DNA of 64,000 bases. Origin: Culex pipiens pallens (Eukaryota; Arthropoda; Insecta; Diptera; Culicidae). Both the position numbers and the translations under genes were made by a program. The notes beneath the pieces are model-generated. The model was given only the letters and a program-made list of their open reading frames with translations. It ran no database searches and had not been told where the DNA came from. Location of the stretch: contig NC_068938.1 in the NCBI RefSeq assembly GCF_016801865.2, positions 81,232,886 through 81,296,885 of the forward strand, read 5' to 3'. Position 1 is the first letter of the stretch. Each line of letters begins with the position of its first letter. Positions 47,355 through 58,745 of this stretch are shown here, piece after piece.

Positions 47355-48319
47355 GTAAGTTTCTGGGTGGGAGGTTTCCGTCTTGGTGGTGTCGAGTTTG
47401 AACAGTTTTTGGATCGAGTATTTATTCTTAACCAGTAGCGTGGCCAGGCTCTGACAGAAGGGGGGACACACGCAAAGTAAATATTTTGGTTACGGTGTTT
47501 GTGAGTGACCCCTCAGACAAATTTAGAACAAATTTCTGTCGAAGAGGGTGGCACGGGACCGCAGGTATTCTTAACAACAATGATTACATTATGGTCTCTA
47601 GCCCGGGTCAAAAAAATTAAAATTGCTCAGATCAAAAAGTATACAACATCGCCCGAAAGTGTAATAAAAATATGGCCTTCGTCTCAAATTTCAGCCCATT
47701 TGGTTGAAAATTGGCTTGCCAGTAGCAGGAACAAGTTTAAATGGGATTTAACAAGTAAAAAGTTTTTTTTTCTCACATGCCACTTTTTGGGGAATATTTG
47801 AAGTGCACCGTTTCTAAGTTATAGCCATTTTCAGGTAACTTTTTTGAAAATAGTCGCAGTTAATCATTTTTTTTTAAATTAGTGCCCATGTTTGCCCACT
47901 TTTGAAAAAAATATTTTTGAAAAGCTGAGAAAATTCTCTAAATTTTGATTTTGAGAACTTTGTTGATACGACCCTCAGTTGCTGAGATACTGCCATGCAA
48001 AAAATTAAAAGCAGCGAAAATTATGTTTTCTAAGTCTCACCCAAACAACCCACCATTTTATAATGTCGATATCTCCGATGGTCCGATTTACAATGTTAAA
48101 ATACGGAACATTCGTTTAGGAATCAATATTTTGATTTTGTTTTAGGCAAGACAAATATTTCAAAAAGGGCGTAATATTGATTTTTTGACCCTTTCGAAAT
48201 ATTAATCTTGATTTAAAAAAAATAAAATATTGTATTCGAATTATCGTAGTTTTTTTGCAAATGAATTTTCAGTGACAAAAATTGAATTTTTTTTTCACAG
48301 TGTATCATTTTTTTCAGTG
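47355..48319. other. Intron 3 start and truncated foldback-family sequence
   Basis: Starts with the GTAAGT donor. From about 47795 it follows the GAGCAATTCTC family (AAAGTGGGC-type blocks, centre near 48165) up to TTTCAGTG, where the Tigger-like element has inserted. The same family resumes at 55509. Confidence 0.6.
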
Positions 48320-48547
48320 TACAGTCATGCCTTGGTTAAGCACCGTATATCGGGTATGCAAAACCAAGGCGTGCATAACTGAAGCACAGAGCTTATAGGG
48401 TTTTGGCTATATGGGAGACATTGGCAATAATCGAATGAAAAATCATGCAAACATCAAAAAATTATAGTGTTCTGGAATCGGGATGATGGCAGCTACCCAT
48501 TGTAATTATAGTTACACGAATATTTTCACAAAATACGTACTTGTTCT

Positions 48548-49898
48548 GGGTAATTCTCCGCCAACTCACACAGCAGTTGCCCCGACCCCTCTTCGATTTG
48601 CGTGAAACTTTGTCCTGAGGGGTAACTTTTGTCCCTGATCACGAATCCGAGGTCCGTTTTTTGATATCTCGTGACGGAGGGGCGGTACGACCCCTTCCAT
48701 TTTTGCACATGCGAAAAAAGAGGTGTTTTTCAATAATTTGCAGCCTGAAACGGTGATGAGATAGAAATTTGGTGTCAAAGGGACTTTTATGTAAAATTAG
48801 ACGCCCGATTTGATGGCGTAATCAGAATTCCGAAAAAACGTATTTTTCATCGAAAAAAACACTAAAAAAGTTTTAAAAATTCTCCCATTTTCCGTTACTC
48901 GACTGTAAAAAATTTTGGAACATGTCATTTTATGGGAAATTTAATGTACTTTTCGAATCTACATTGTCCCAGAAGGGTCATTTTTTCATTTAGAACAAAA
49001 TTTTTCATTTTAAAATTTCGTGTTTTTTCTAACTTTGCAGGGTTATTTTTTAGAGTGTAACAATGTTCTACAAAGTTGTAGAGCAGACAATTACAAAAAT
49101 TTTGATATATATACATAAGGGGTTTGCTTATAAACATCACAAGTTATCACGATTTTACGAAAAAAAGTTTTAAAAAAGTTGGTCGTCATCGATCATGGCC
49201 GTTCATGGTCACCCGCGACAGACACGGACGACGAAACAAAGAGAAACGCAAAAAGTAACTTTTTCAAAACTTTTTTTCGTAAAATCGCGATAACTTGTGA
49301 TGTTTATAAGCAAACCCCTAATGTCTATATATCAAAATTTTTGTAATTGTCTGCTCTACAACTTTGTAGAACATTGTTACACTCTAAAAAATAACCCTGC
49401 AAAGTTAGAAAAAACACGAAATTTTAAAATGAAAAATTTTGTTCTAAATGAAAAAATGACCCTTCTGGGACAATGTAGATTCGAAAAGTACATTAAATTT
49501 CCCATAAAATGACATGTTCCAAAATTTTTTACAGTCGAGTAACGGAAAATGGGAGAATTTTTAAAACTTTTTTATTGTTTTTTTCGATGAAAAATACGTT
49601 TTTTCGGAATTCTGAGTACGTCATCAAATCGGGCGTCTAATTTTACATAAAAGTCCCTTTGATGCCAAATTTCTATCTCATCACCGTTTCAGGCTGCAAA
49701 TTATTGAAAAACACCTCTTTTTTCGCATGTTCAAAAATGGAAGGGGTCGTACCGCCCCTCCGTCACGAGATATCAAAAAACGGACCTCGGATTCGTGATC
49801 AGGGACAAAAGTTACCCCTTAGGACAAAGTTTCACGCAAATCGAAGAGGGGTCGGGGCAACTTTTCCCGATTTCGTGTGAGTTGGTAGAGAATTACCC
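48548..49898. mobile_element. GGGTAATTCTC foldback, full-length copy, TSD TTCT
   Basis: Ends GGGTAATTCTCCGCCAACTC and GAGAATTACCC; TTCT at 48544-48547 and 49899-49902. The arms, about 630 bp each, meet around a 70-bp unpaired core near 49225 containing CGACAGACACGGACGACG. The same 71-codon ORF appears in inverse at 48925-49140 and 49297-49512. Removal leaves TGTTCTGTATTTTG, matching the equivalent point of copy A (TTTCCTGTATTTCG). Confidence 0.9.
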
Positions 49899-50023
49899 TT
49901 CTGTATTTTGAAAACACAATTTTTACACTAAAAAAGTCTCAAAATATTTGTTATTGCAATATGGATATCAAATGATCATGTTTTTATCATACATTTCGAA
50001 TGTCATACAGTTTTTTGGAAATA

Positions 50024-50155
50024 CCGTAAACTGGGGTGACTTTGATAGCCCGGGGTGACATTGATAGAAATATGATTTGGCCACTAATTTTGATACATCC
50101 AAAGTAAAAACCTATCAAAGTCACCCCTGGCTATCAAAGAGACCCCAGTTTACGG
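50024..50155. mobile_element. CCGTAAACTGGGGTGAC miniature element, TA target
   Basis: Ends CCGTAAACTGGGGTGACTTT and CCCCAGTTTACGG; TA at 50022-50023 and 50156-50157. Only 132 bp. Motifs CTATCAAAGTCACCCC and the end sequence link it to the 852-bp element at 26508. Confidence 0.85.
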
Positions 50156-50639
50156 TACTGAAATTTCAGTTTTTTGCAGTATTGGTATCAAATGATTGGG
50201 ATTTTTTTCAAATTCAAATGACTACTCAACATTTTCACAAAACTACGTATTTTCGAAAAAATACTCGAAATATCAGCGTTTTGTAATATTAGTATCAAAA
50301 GATCGGGATTTTTTCATATATTAGGAATGTAATTAAAACATTTTTTTGAAAATACTCAAGATTATCAGAAAACTACGTATTTATAAAACAAAATCAAAAT
50401 TTCAGTTATTCACAATATGGGTGTCAAATGATCGGAATTTTAATAATACATTTCGAATATGTAATAACAACCTTTTTGGAAAATACTGAAAATTTTCACA
50501 AAACTACGTATTTTCGAAAAAAAAACATTCCAAATTTCTGTTGTGTAACAAATAATCGGATTTTTTTCAAACATTTCGAATTAAATAATTTTGAAACTTT
50601 TAAATTTTGTGTATTTTTAGAAAATACGAAGTTTTGTAA

Positions 50640-50908
50640 CTGCCCACCATTGAAAAAACGGCTAATATCCACTTTTGGCAAAAACGAGATATTAGCACTA
50701 GGTGGTAGAGAATGTTCCAACGCATCTTCTGAAACTTGAATTTCATCAAAATAGTGTTCAGATTTGGCTGCCGATGCGAAAAACCAAACGGCTAATATGC
50801 CAGTCTTATGGGAAATTGCCTTGACGGAGATTTGGTGACAAATACTAAAATGCGTTTTTCTCGGAATACTTGATTTGGCATAATAGCCAAATTTTCAATT
50901 ATGGGCAA
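50640..50908. mobile_element. 269-bp CTGCCCA miniature element, copy 3
   Basis: Same length and sequence as copies at 3166 and 6176. The right terminal base pair is altered (TGGGCAA) and no clean TSD remains, so this copy may be older. Confidence 0.85.
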
Positions 50909-51141
50909 AGTATTTTTCTTAAGTATTTAAAAAAAGTTATTGCTTTCGAAATATATTAAAATATCTCGATTATTTCATACCTATAATTTAAAATAGTGAA
51001 ATTTGGAGCATTTTTTTGAAAATACGAAGTCTTGTAAAAAAAAATTGTGAATTAAAAAAAATGAGTTACAATTCTCGAAATCTATGGAAAATTCCCGATC
51101 GTTCGATATCCATATTGTAAAAAACTGATAAAAAAAATGTA

Positions 51142-51388
51142 CTGCCCTTGTTCGCATAAATGTCTCATATGCAAAAGCAGCATGCTAAGAAAAACGCATT
51201 GAAATTTTGTCCCACACAGTAGGCTACGTGTTAAGTTTTCACGAAAAACTGGATTTCCTTCTCATTTTTAAAACACAGGACTGGATGTTGTAGGCTTTTC
51301 TGAAAGAGCACATGATTTTGAACCAAACTGCATTAATAACTCAAAAGTGATGAAAATGCATTTGGGACATTTATGCGATCAGCGGCAG
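51142..51388. mobile_element. 247-bp CTGCCCTTGTTCGC miniature element, TSD TGTA
   Basis: Ends CTGCCCTTGTTCGCATAAAT and ATTTATGCGATCAGCGGCAG; TGTA at 51138-51141 and 51389-51392. Interior unrelated to the 269-bp element, but both begin CTGCC and make 4-bp duplications. Confidence 0.82.
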
Positions 51389-51470
51389 TGTAGTTTTGTG
51401 AAAATTTTGAGAATTTTCAAAAAATTGATGCTTTTTTCGAAATGTATGGATAAATACCAATAATTTGATA

Positions 51471-52098
51471 CCGTCAGTGGGGGTGACTATGGGTCAAAAA
51501 ACGATACACCTCTCGTATTTTTTTAATAGCAAAAACAATTTAAATAACATCGAAAATCTTTCAACGTAGATTTGTTCTTAGATAGTTTACTAACATTTTC
51601 CCAAAATATGGTGGATTTTGATGAACACTACCTTAAATGCCAATTGTTTGAAAATTGATCCAATCTCACCCCTTAGAGGGGGTGACATTGGGTCAAATTA
51701 AACTAAAATGATGCTCAAATACAACGATATGGTAAAAACAAGTCATCCAACAGTGTTTCTTGTTCGAGGGAATCGTATTGACACGCTACAATATTTGAAG
51801 TGGAGATTTTCAAACATTTGGGTAGTTTTCGAGCAATTCTAACAAAAATATTAGAAAAATGATTTTTCGAGAGGTCATTTTTGGCCAAAAACGTACCTCA
51901 ACTTTAGACAGCTGCCAAAATAATAGAATTTGTTCTTGGAACGAGATTTTTTCAGCGAATTCATCTTAAGATGTCCCCTACATAACTCTTTTGACAGAAT
52001 TCAGTTTCATTGAGAAGAACCTGAGAAATGGTAAAATCTGTAAAAAATCACTTTGACCCAATCTCACCCCCCAGACCCAATGTCACCCCCACTGACGG
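51471..52098. mobile_element. CCGTCAGTGGGGGTGAC element, TA target
   Basis: Ends CCGTCAGTGGGGGTGAC and GTCACCCCCACTGACGG; TA at 51469-51470 and 52099-52100. Removing it restores TTTGATACCCATATTG, the recurrent phrase of the surrounding array. Internal (T)GGGTCAAA/CCCAATCTCACCCC motifs repeat. 628 bp, no ORF. Confidence 0.88.
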
Positions 52099-52586
52099 TA
52101 CCCATATTGAAAAAACCGAAATTTTGTGTTTTTTTTTTTTGAAAATACGTAGTTTTGTGAATTTTGTTATTACATTCGAAATGTATAAAAACTACGATCA
52201 TTTGATACCCATATTGTGAAAAAAATGATATTTTGAGAATTTTTTTTCAAAAATACGTAGTTTTGTAAAAATTTTAGTATTTAAAAAAAATTGTAATAAC
52301 TTTCGAAATGTATTGAAAAATCCCGATCGTTTGATACCCATATTGTAAAAAGCTAGAATGTTGAGTATTTTTTATTGTCAAAAATATGTAGTTTTGTGAA
52401 AAAATATATTACATTCGAAATACATGAAAAATATCCATATTGCAATAACAATAGTTTTGAGTATTTTTTCGAGAAACATTGCATTTTCAAAACACAGGAA
52501 GAATACGTATTGTTGTGAAAATTTTCATGTCATTATAAGTTTAATCAATATTTTTTTATGTTAGTATGACTTTTCATATGATTATA

Positions 52587-54079
52587 CAGTATGTAAAAAA
52601 AGTATTTACACCCCTTGGGCACTATGCACATTTTGTGATGAAACATGTAAAAAATTTAAAGTTTGACAGGAACCTAGTACTACGTTTTGTTCAGAAACTC
52701 ATGCCAAACATTTTGCTACAAAAAACTCATGAAAAGATGATTTCTATAAAAAGTTATATAACAAATACTATTACGAAAATAAAAAAGGTGCAAAAAAAGT
52801 TTGTACACCTTTCGAAAAATTAACATAAGTAATGTTATTTGTTGACAAATCACCATAAATCCAGTATCCCAACTCCAAATAGGCATCCTTGACTGATTAA
52901 AAAAATAATTTGGATTGAATATAAAGTTTACTAACTACTTAGTATAAAAGTTTATATAACTCTGGAAATTCTATATAAAACTTATCTAAACTTAATTTTG
53001 CAAACCTTTAATTCAACTAAATGTCAATATATTACCATATAATTGCTAAATAAACATTTTGGAGTGGGTATAACACCGTTTTGGGGGTATTTGTATCGAT
53101 AGAATAGATTTTTCGTTGGAATTTCGTACCAACCCGGAATTACGTCGTAGGAAAATCCGCCGGCATCCGAACCGGTCCACGATTCACAAGTTAACCTATG
53201 TGGAATCGGAAAGGGCATAAAATTTCCGATCTTTTGATACCCAAACATCTAGGTTTTCTTTAAAACCTACGTTTTTAAATACCTAAGCAAAAACGTTGTT
53301 ATGGTTTCGTTTGAGCAACCTGCCAAAAATGTATGGAAATTCGTAATTTTTGTTCTCGTGGATCAAACTTACTTTTTGCCCAGGTATTTAAAAACGTAGG
53401 TTTTAAAGAAAACGTAGATGTTTGGGTATCAAAAGATCGGAAATTTTATGCCCTTTCCGATTCCACATAGGTTGACTTGTGAATCGTGGACCGGTTCGGA
53501 TGCCGGCGGATTTTCCTACGACGTAATTCCGGGTTGGTACGAAATTCCAACGAAAAATCTATTCTATCGATACAAATACCCCCAAAACGGTGTTATACCT
53601 ACTCCAAAATGTTTATTTAGCAATTATATGGTAATATATTGACATTTAGTTGAATTAAAAGTTTGCAAAATTAAGTTTAGATAAGTTTTATATAGAATTT
53701 CCAGAGTTATATAAACTTTTATACTAAGTAGTTAGTAAACTTTATATTCAATCCAAATTATTTTTTTAATCAGTCAAGGATGCCTATTTGGAGTTGGGAG
53801 ACTGGATTTATGGTGATTTGTCAACAAATAACATTATTTATGTTAATTTTTTGAAAGGTGTACATACTTTTTTTGCGCCTTTTTTATTTTCGTAATAGTA
53901 TTTGTTATATAACTTTTTATAGAAATCATCTTTTCATGAGCTTTTTGTAGCAAAATGTTTGGCATGAGTTTTTGAACAAAACGTAGTACTTAGCTCCTGT
54001 CAAACTTTAAATTTTTTACATGTTTCATCACAAAATGTGCATAGTGCCCAAGGGGTGTAAATACTTTTTTTACATACTG
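52587..54079. mobile_element. CAGTATGTAAAA foldback, full copy, TA target
   Basis: Ends CAGTATGTAAAAAAAGTATT and its inverse, TA at 52585-52586 and 54080-54081. The arms of about 730 bp meet near 53333. An identical 74-codon ORF lies in inverse at 53024-53248 and 53418-53642, so the arms are nearly identical. The deleted relative is at 2134-3075. Confidence 0.88.
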
Positions 54080-54096
54080 TAACTAGTGTCTCCAGC

Positions 54097-54846
54097 AGCG
54101 ATGGAATAATCATCATCAAAAGAAAATCTTTGGACGTTCATCAAAAGAAAACATCCGAAGAGAGCATGCTCTCCTCTCTCGCGCACGAAAGATCGGTAAA
54201 AAAAATCGAAAAAAAATCATCATCTTGATTATTCGGCGGAACATCTTTTTCACTACTACACTTGCAAGTGTAACGTCACACGTCGAAAAATGACCTGTCA
54301 CTATTTGTAGATGGGCAATGTGTGTAAACAAAGTGAAATAAATATTATTAAGTGGTGCTGACAAGGAAATTCACAAAAAATCATCAGCAGATTGATTTTC
54401 TTGAAGAATTTCGGGAGTGATTTTCTTTTGCGTGATTTTCCTCCTCTCTCTTTCGCGGGTGAAAAAAGTTCGCAAGCGAAAATGATTTTTTTTGCGATTA
54501 TTCCATCCCTGGTCTCCAAGACTCCCGAACTTCTCCAAGAAAATCAATCTGCTGATGATTTTTTGTGAATTTTCTTGTCAGCACCACTTAAAAATATTTA
54601 TTTCAATCTTTTTACACACATTGCCCATCTACAAAATGTGATAAGTCATATTTCGACGTGTGACGTTACACTTGCAAGTGTAGCAGTGAAAACGATATTC
54701 CGCTGAATAATCAAGATGATGATTTTTTTTAAAGATTCCTTTTACCGATCTTTCATGCGCGAGAGAGAAGAGCCATGCTCCCTTCGAATTTTTTCTCTTG
54801 ATGAACGTCCAATGATTTTCTTTTGATGATGATTATTCCATCGCTG
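54097..54846. mobile_element. Inverted pair of hAT-like miniature elements (CAGCGATGGAATAATC)
   Basis: The first unit, 54097 to about 54510, has ends CAGCGATGGAATAATC and GATTATTCCATCCCTG and flanks GTCTCCAG/GTCTCCAA (8 bp). The second, to about 54846, is an inverse partial copy ending GATTATTCCATCGCTG and followed by AGTGTCTCC, which also precedes the first unit. The CAG start and 8-bp repeats fit hAT. Confidence 0.7.
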
Positions 54847-54890
54847 AGTGTCTCCCATTTAGCCAAATTCCCATAAGCTCTGTGTTTCAG

Positions 54891-55430
54891 TTAACCCTCT
54901 ACTGTCCAATTTTTTTTTCGAAAATATTTATTTTTCCCGTGTTCAGGAGGTCATTTTGACCTGCTTTTGTTCTACGAAAAACTTTGCTTGTCTTGTTTTA
55001 CGTTTTTCTTGTTTTATGTTTAGTATTTTAATTTGCATTTATCTTGTTTAGTTTATGATTGTTTTTAGTAGTATTTGGCCTTTTCTATCACCAAATATAA
55101 TTGCATTTTGCCTATCTTATTTTTTCATGTTTTTACAGTCACTTTTTCAATTTTTTGCATGTTTTTCACACTTTCTGCTAAAGAATAGCACCATCATCAT
55201 TTAAATTGCAAAAAAATGCGTAGAGGCATAGTCTGGGACACTACAAAAAATACTGCTTACTTATTTTTACTGAAAATATTACATTTTTTAAAACATGGGC
55301 AAAGTCACATAAAACAAGTTAAAACCTCCAACCCTGAAATTTTCTAAATTTTTAAGAGTTCTTCCCTTCAAAGCTTTTTAAAGATCAAAAATCGGTTGGA
55401 AAATTTATTTTTGGCTATTTTTTAGATCGA
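54891..55430 (+). mobile_element. TTAACCCTCT-family element, left end only
   Basis: Starts TTAACCCTCTACTGTCCA inside the right arm of the Tigger-like element and matches 40063-40333 in inverse. The right end is not recognisable; host sequence resumes at about 55437 with GCAGCTGAACG. Confidence 0.6.
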
Positions 55431-55599
55431 AGCCCGTCTAAAAGCAGCTGAACGAATCAAAACCGGGCAGTGCAAAACAGAGGCATGCAAAACCGGGGCA
55501 TTACTGTAGTCCTTATCCATACCTACAACTTTGCCGAAGACACCAAATCGATCAAAAAATTCTTTCAAAAGATACAAATTTTTGAATTTTAATATATCT

Positions 55600-55672
55600 A
55601 GACAAAATTTTCAAAACAACCTATCCATCATGGGTTTCTTACGCAGATAGGACCTTTTGAAAATTTAAACTA
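55600..55672. mobile_element. Very short hairpin insertion
   Basis: A 73-bp insert with AAAATTTTCAAAACAACCTATC partly mirrored by GATAGGACCTTTTGAAAATTT splits the family phrase TTTTAATATATC-ATTTTTGTATGG. ATATC borders both sides. Confidence 0.6.
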
Positions 55673-55699
55673 CATATCATTTTTGTATGGACAGCTGTT

Positions 55700-56935
55700 G
55701 ATTTTTGTGATGATAAATAAAAAAATAAGATAATGAAATGGTTTGGCAACAACCGTTAAAGTAGAATTCCAACTGTATCAAAAATTAAAACAAAGTATTT
55801 TCATACCATGACTTCAAAGTTACAACCAGCAACAAGTCAGCTAATCCTGGTCCGTATAACATAATTAGCTATGAAAAACCTAGCCAGCACACAAAAACAC
55901 TGCAAAAACAGCTACAGAGTGCAAAAACAAAATCCAACACAGGCTCCATGGAAAATAATTGCCTTGTCCCCATGAAAGGTCGCCGTCACGTGACCAAGTT
56001 TGCACCGTCCTCCCACCTTTTTTTTTGTTGCTCGACCACCACGTCAAAAGTGCCAACATCCACGTGGTAACTAATTTTCACCCACTTTTTACGAAAAGAC
56101 TCAAAGTTGCAGGTGGACCGAGTTCGGCCCCCTTCCATGGAAAACTTTTCATCTTGTGATTTTTTAATAACTTGTTCGTCACCGAAATTGTTTTCGCTCC
56201 GTCCACCAGCTTCAACTCCAGAGGAAAAAGTGTCACGTCTTTCCCGCCGTGGACCTTAGAGCTGAATGATTCATGACTTGACTTCGGCACCAACCAGCAA
56301 CTGCAGCAGCAGTCCGAGAGCTGGCCCGGAAATGGGTTGAAAATTGAATTTCTTCTGTTTGCTGCTGCTCTGAGGACGAGAGGGCGTTGGTTTCCGGTTT
56401 CCGGAAGGGGGCTGGGTGCCCAGGCTGGTCAAACAAGTCAAAAGTGAAATATTAAACCATAAGTTGGAGCTTTTTTTTTCTGCTGCAACTTCTTTTCCTG
56501 GAGCTTAATATGTCCAGAAGGGAAGCACGACACTGGAATTGAAATTTGTACAATGAAGACGAAGAGATGCTCGAAGAAAGGAGGGGAGATGTTAAAAAGT
56601 TCAAGTATGCTTTTGAACTACTCTTAAGACACTTGCCGGACACCTTCTTTGTTCCGTGATTACAGCAGGCGAATTTGAGTAAGGGTGTTGAAAAAAAAGA
56701 CAGTTGATGAAACTACTTAATTAGCGTTGTTAAAAGTGTTCTTATGCTTTCTTTTCAACTTTGGTCAAGTTCATTACCTTGACGAAACTTAAACAATCTT
56801 TCTTGTTAAAAGTAACACTATTTATGTTAAAACTGTAAATTTTGCTTCTTTTTGAAAGAAAATGTTTTAAAATAAAATCAACTGCAATTTACCACGTCAT
56901 TATCAAATTTTAAATCTGTTCAGAAAGTATAACAG
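55700..56935. other. Apparently unique intronic sequence
   Basis: Balanced composition, no repeat ends. ORFs on both strands up to 71 codons without domain or splice support. Confidence 0.4.
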
Positions 56936-56937
56936 TA

Positions 56938-57120
56938 CACGGAGAAAAAAGAGTTCCCAAAATCGTGAACAAGCGTTCATGAAAATGGGAACCACGAACA
57001 AAGTGTGCAAATTTCATGGTACGTTTTTCAAAATCGTACCATAGGATTTGAACACTTTGTTCGAGGTTCTCATTTTCATGAACACTTGTTCACGATTTTG
57101 GGAACTCTTTTATCTCCGTG
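56938..57120. mobile_element. CACGGAGAAAA miniature element, TA target
   Basis: Ends CACGGAGAAAAAAGAGTTCC and GGAACTCTTTTATCTCCGTG, extending through CAAAATCGTGAACAAG; TA at 56936-56937 and 57121-57122. A central hairpin contains GGTACG/CGTACC. 183 bp. Confidence 0.85.
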
Positions 57121-57122
57121 TA

Positions 57123-57990
57123 GTTTATGCAACAAGTTGCAAAAAGAAGTTTTTTCAGCACGAGTCGTACATTTATCCAACGAGGTTCACCGTTTTGCAA
57201 CGAGTTCCATACAACATTTTTTGCAATTCCAAAAAACACACACTGAGTGAAATTTTATGTCAAATTTTCATGTATTTTGTCAATAAATCGTTTAAATCAT
57301 AAAAATGTTGAAAAGTGTTACTTTTCGAAACAAGTGCTAAAAAGTTCAACTTTTCAGCACCCATTTGAGTGCTGAAAAATAGAACTTTTCAGCATTTATT
57401 TTGAAAAGGGTCGCTATTCGATTCTGTTATTTTTGGTACAGAAAAGTAGGCAATTTCGTCGTTCAAGAATGACAGGAAAAGTAAGTAGTTTCACGACAGA
57501 ATTGCAAAAAACATTTTTTGTAATTCCGAGTAACACCCTTTGAATTGTAAATCAAATGTTCATATATTTAGTCAAAGTACCGTTTAAATCAAAACAATGT
57601 TAAAAAGTACTACTTTTCATAACAAGTGCTGAAAAGTTCCACTTTCCAGCATTAATTTCAGTGCTGAAAAGTAAAACTTTTCAGCATTTGTTTTTAAAAT
57701 TGTTTCTATCCGATTCTGTTATTTATGGTACAGAAAAGTAGGCTGTTTCGTCGTTCTAGTATGACAGGAAAAGAAAGGGGACCATCCATAAACCACGTGG
57801 ACACTTTTTTGATAATCTTGAACCCCCCCTCCCCCCTCGTGGACAATTGTACATACAAAAAAAATCTTTTTTGTATGGAGCGTGGACAATCGCCATACCC
57901 CCCCCCCCCCCTAAAGTGTCCACGTGGTTTATGGATGGTCCCAAAGTAATTTCACGACGGAATTGCAAAAAAGTATTTCTCCGCATTTTA
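57123..57990 (+). repeat. GCTGAAAAG-type repeat, tandemly duplicated unit
   Basis: A unit of about 280 bp (AATTCC, GTTAAAAAGT, AACAAGTGCTGAAAAGTTC, TTCTGTTATTT, CGTCGTTC, GACAGGAAAAG) occurs at about 57225-57500 and again at 57505-57770, and a third starts near 57950. An inverse copy is at 61262-61672 and a fragment flanks the Tigger-like copy A. The element at 57778 is inserted in it. Confidence 0.7.
57778..57942. mobile_element. GGGACCATCC miniature element, copy 2
   Basis: Matches 32992-33158 throughout, including the C-rich runs and the central TTTTTTGTATGGAGCGTGG stem. AAAG at 57774-57777 and 57943-57946. Confidence 0.85.
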
Positions 57991-57994
57991 CACA

Positions 57995-58745
57995 CCAGTT
58001 GCTCTGATCTCTCTTCAATTTGCGTGAAACTTTGTTCTAAGGGGTAATGTTAGACCCTGATCACGAATTCAAGCTGTCTGTTTGATATCTCGTTACAGTT
58101 GAGCGGAACGACCCCTTCCATTTTTGATCATTCGAAAAAGAAGTATTTTTCAAAAAATTGTAGCCTGAAATGGTGATAATTTGGAATCTTTGTGTGAAGA
58201 GGACTTGTATGTAAAAGTGGACGCCCGCTTAGATAGGTGTAGTCAAAATTCGGAAAAAACGTATTTTTCATTGAAAAAAAATATGATTTTAAAAATTCCG
58301 TCGTTTTCGGTAATTTAACTGTGAAAATGATTGGCACATGTCAATTTTTTTTTTGAAATTTAATGTACTTTTGGAATCTGCTAAAACCCAAAAGTTTATT
58401 TTGTGCATTTCAAACAAATAATATTTTTTTTTTGTGTTTCTTCAATTTTGTAGGGTTATGTTTTAGTTTGTAAAAATGTTCTACAAAGTTGTAAAGCAGG
58501 CTATTACAAAAAAATCGTAACTTTTTTTCACAAATGTTGCAATATTAAAAAAACACAAAAAAAAATAAAAAATTTAAAATTTGTTTGAAATGCACATAAT
58601 AAGCTTTTGGGTTTAAGCAAATTGAAAAACTACATTAAATTTCCAAAAAAATTGACATGTGCCAAACATTTTTACAGTTGAATCACGAAAAACGACAGAA
58701 TTTTTAGAAATTTTTTGAAATACTGACCTGATTATTGGGCTTGAT
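57995..58745. mobile_element. Old GGGTAATTCTC-family foldback
   Basis: Follows 48548-49898 at lower similarity: CTCTTCAATTTGCGTGAAAC, CCTGATCACGAATTC, CGACCCCTTCCATTTTTG on the left and ATTAAATTTCC, GACATGTGCC on the right. The centre is near 58530. The terminal 30 bp are missing or changed. Confidence 0.65.

Larger units (their letters stand above)
48322..55506. mobile_element. Tigger/pogo-like composite, copy B, with at least eight nested insertions
   Basis: Ends CAGTCATGCCTTGGTTAAGC and CAAAACCGGGGCATTACTG, TA at 48320-48321 and 55507-55508. Removing it restores CAGTGTAGTCC of the surrounding repeat, which is intact at 32474-32484. Its own material (arms plus the 125-bp array) matches 12731-14510; the rest is secondary insertions listed separately. 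No transposase found. Confidence 0.87.

Noticed and set aside
53024..53642. Identical 74-codon ORFs in inverse orientation
   Set aside because: They lie symmetrically in the arms of the TA foldback and recur only with it; no domain is recognised.
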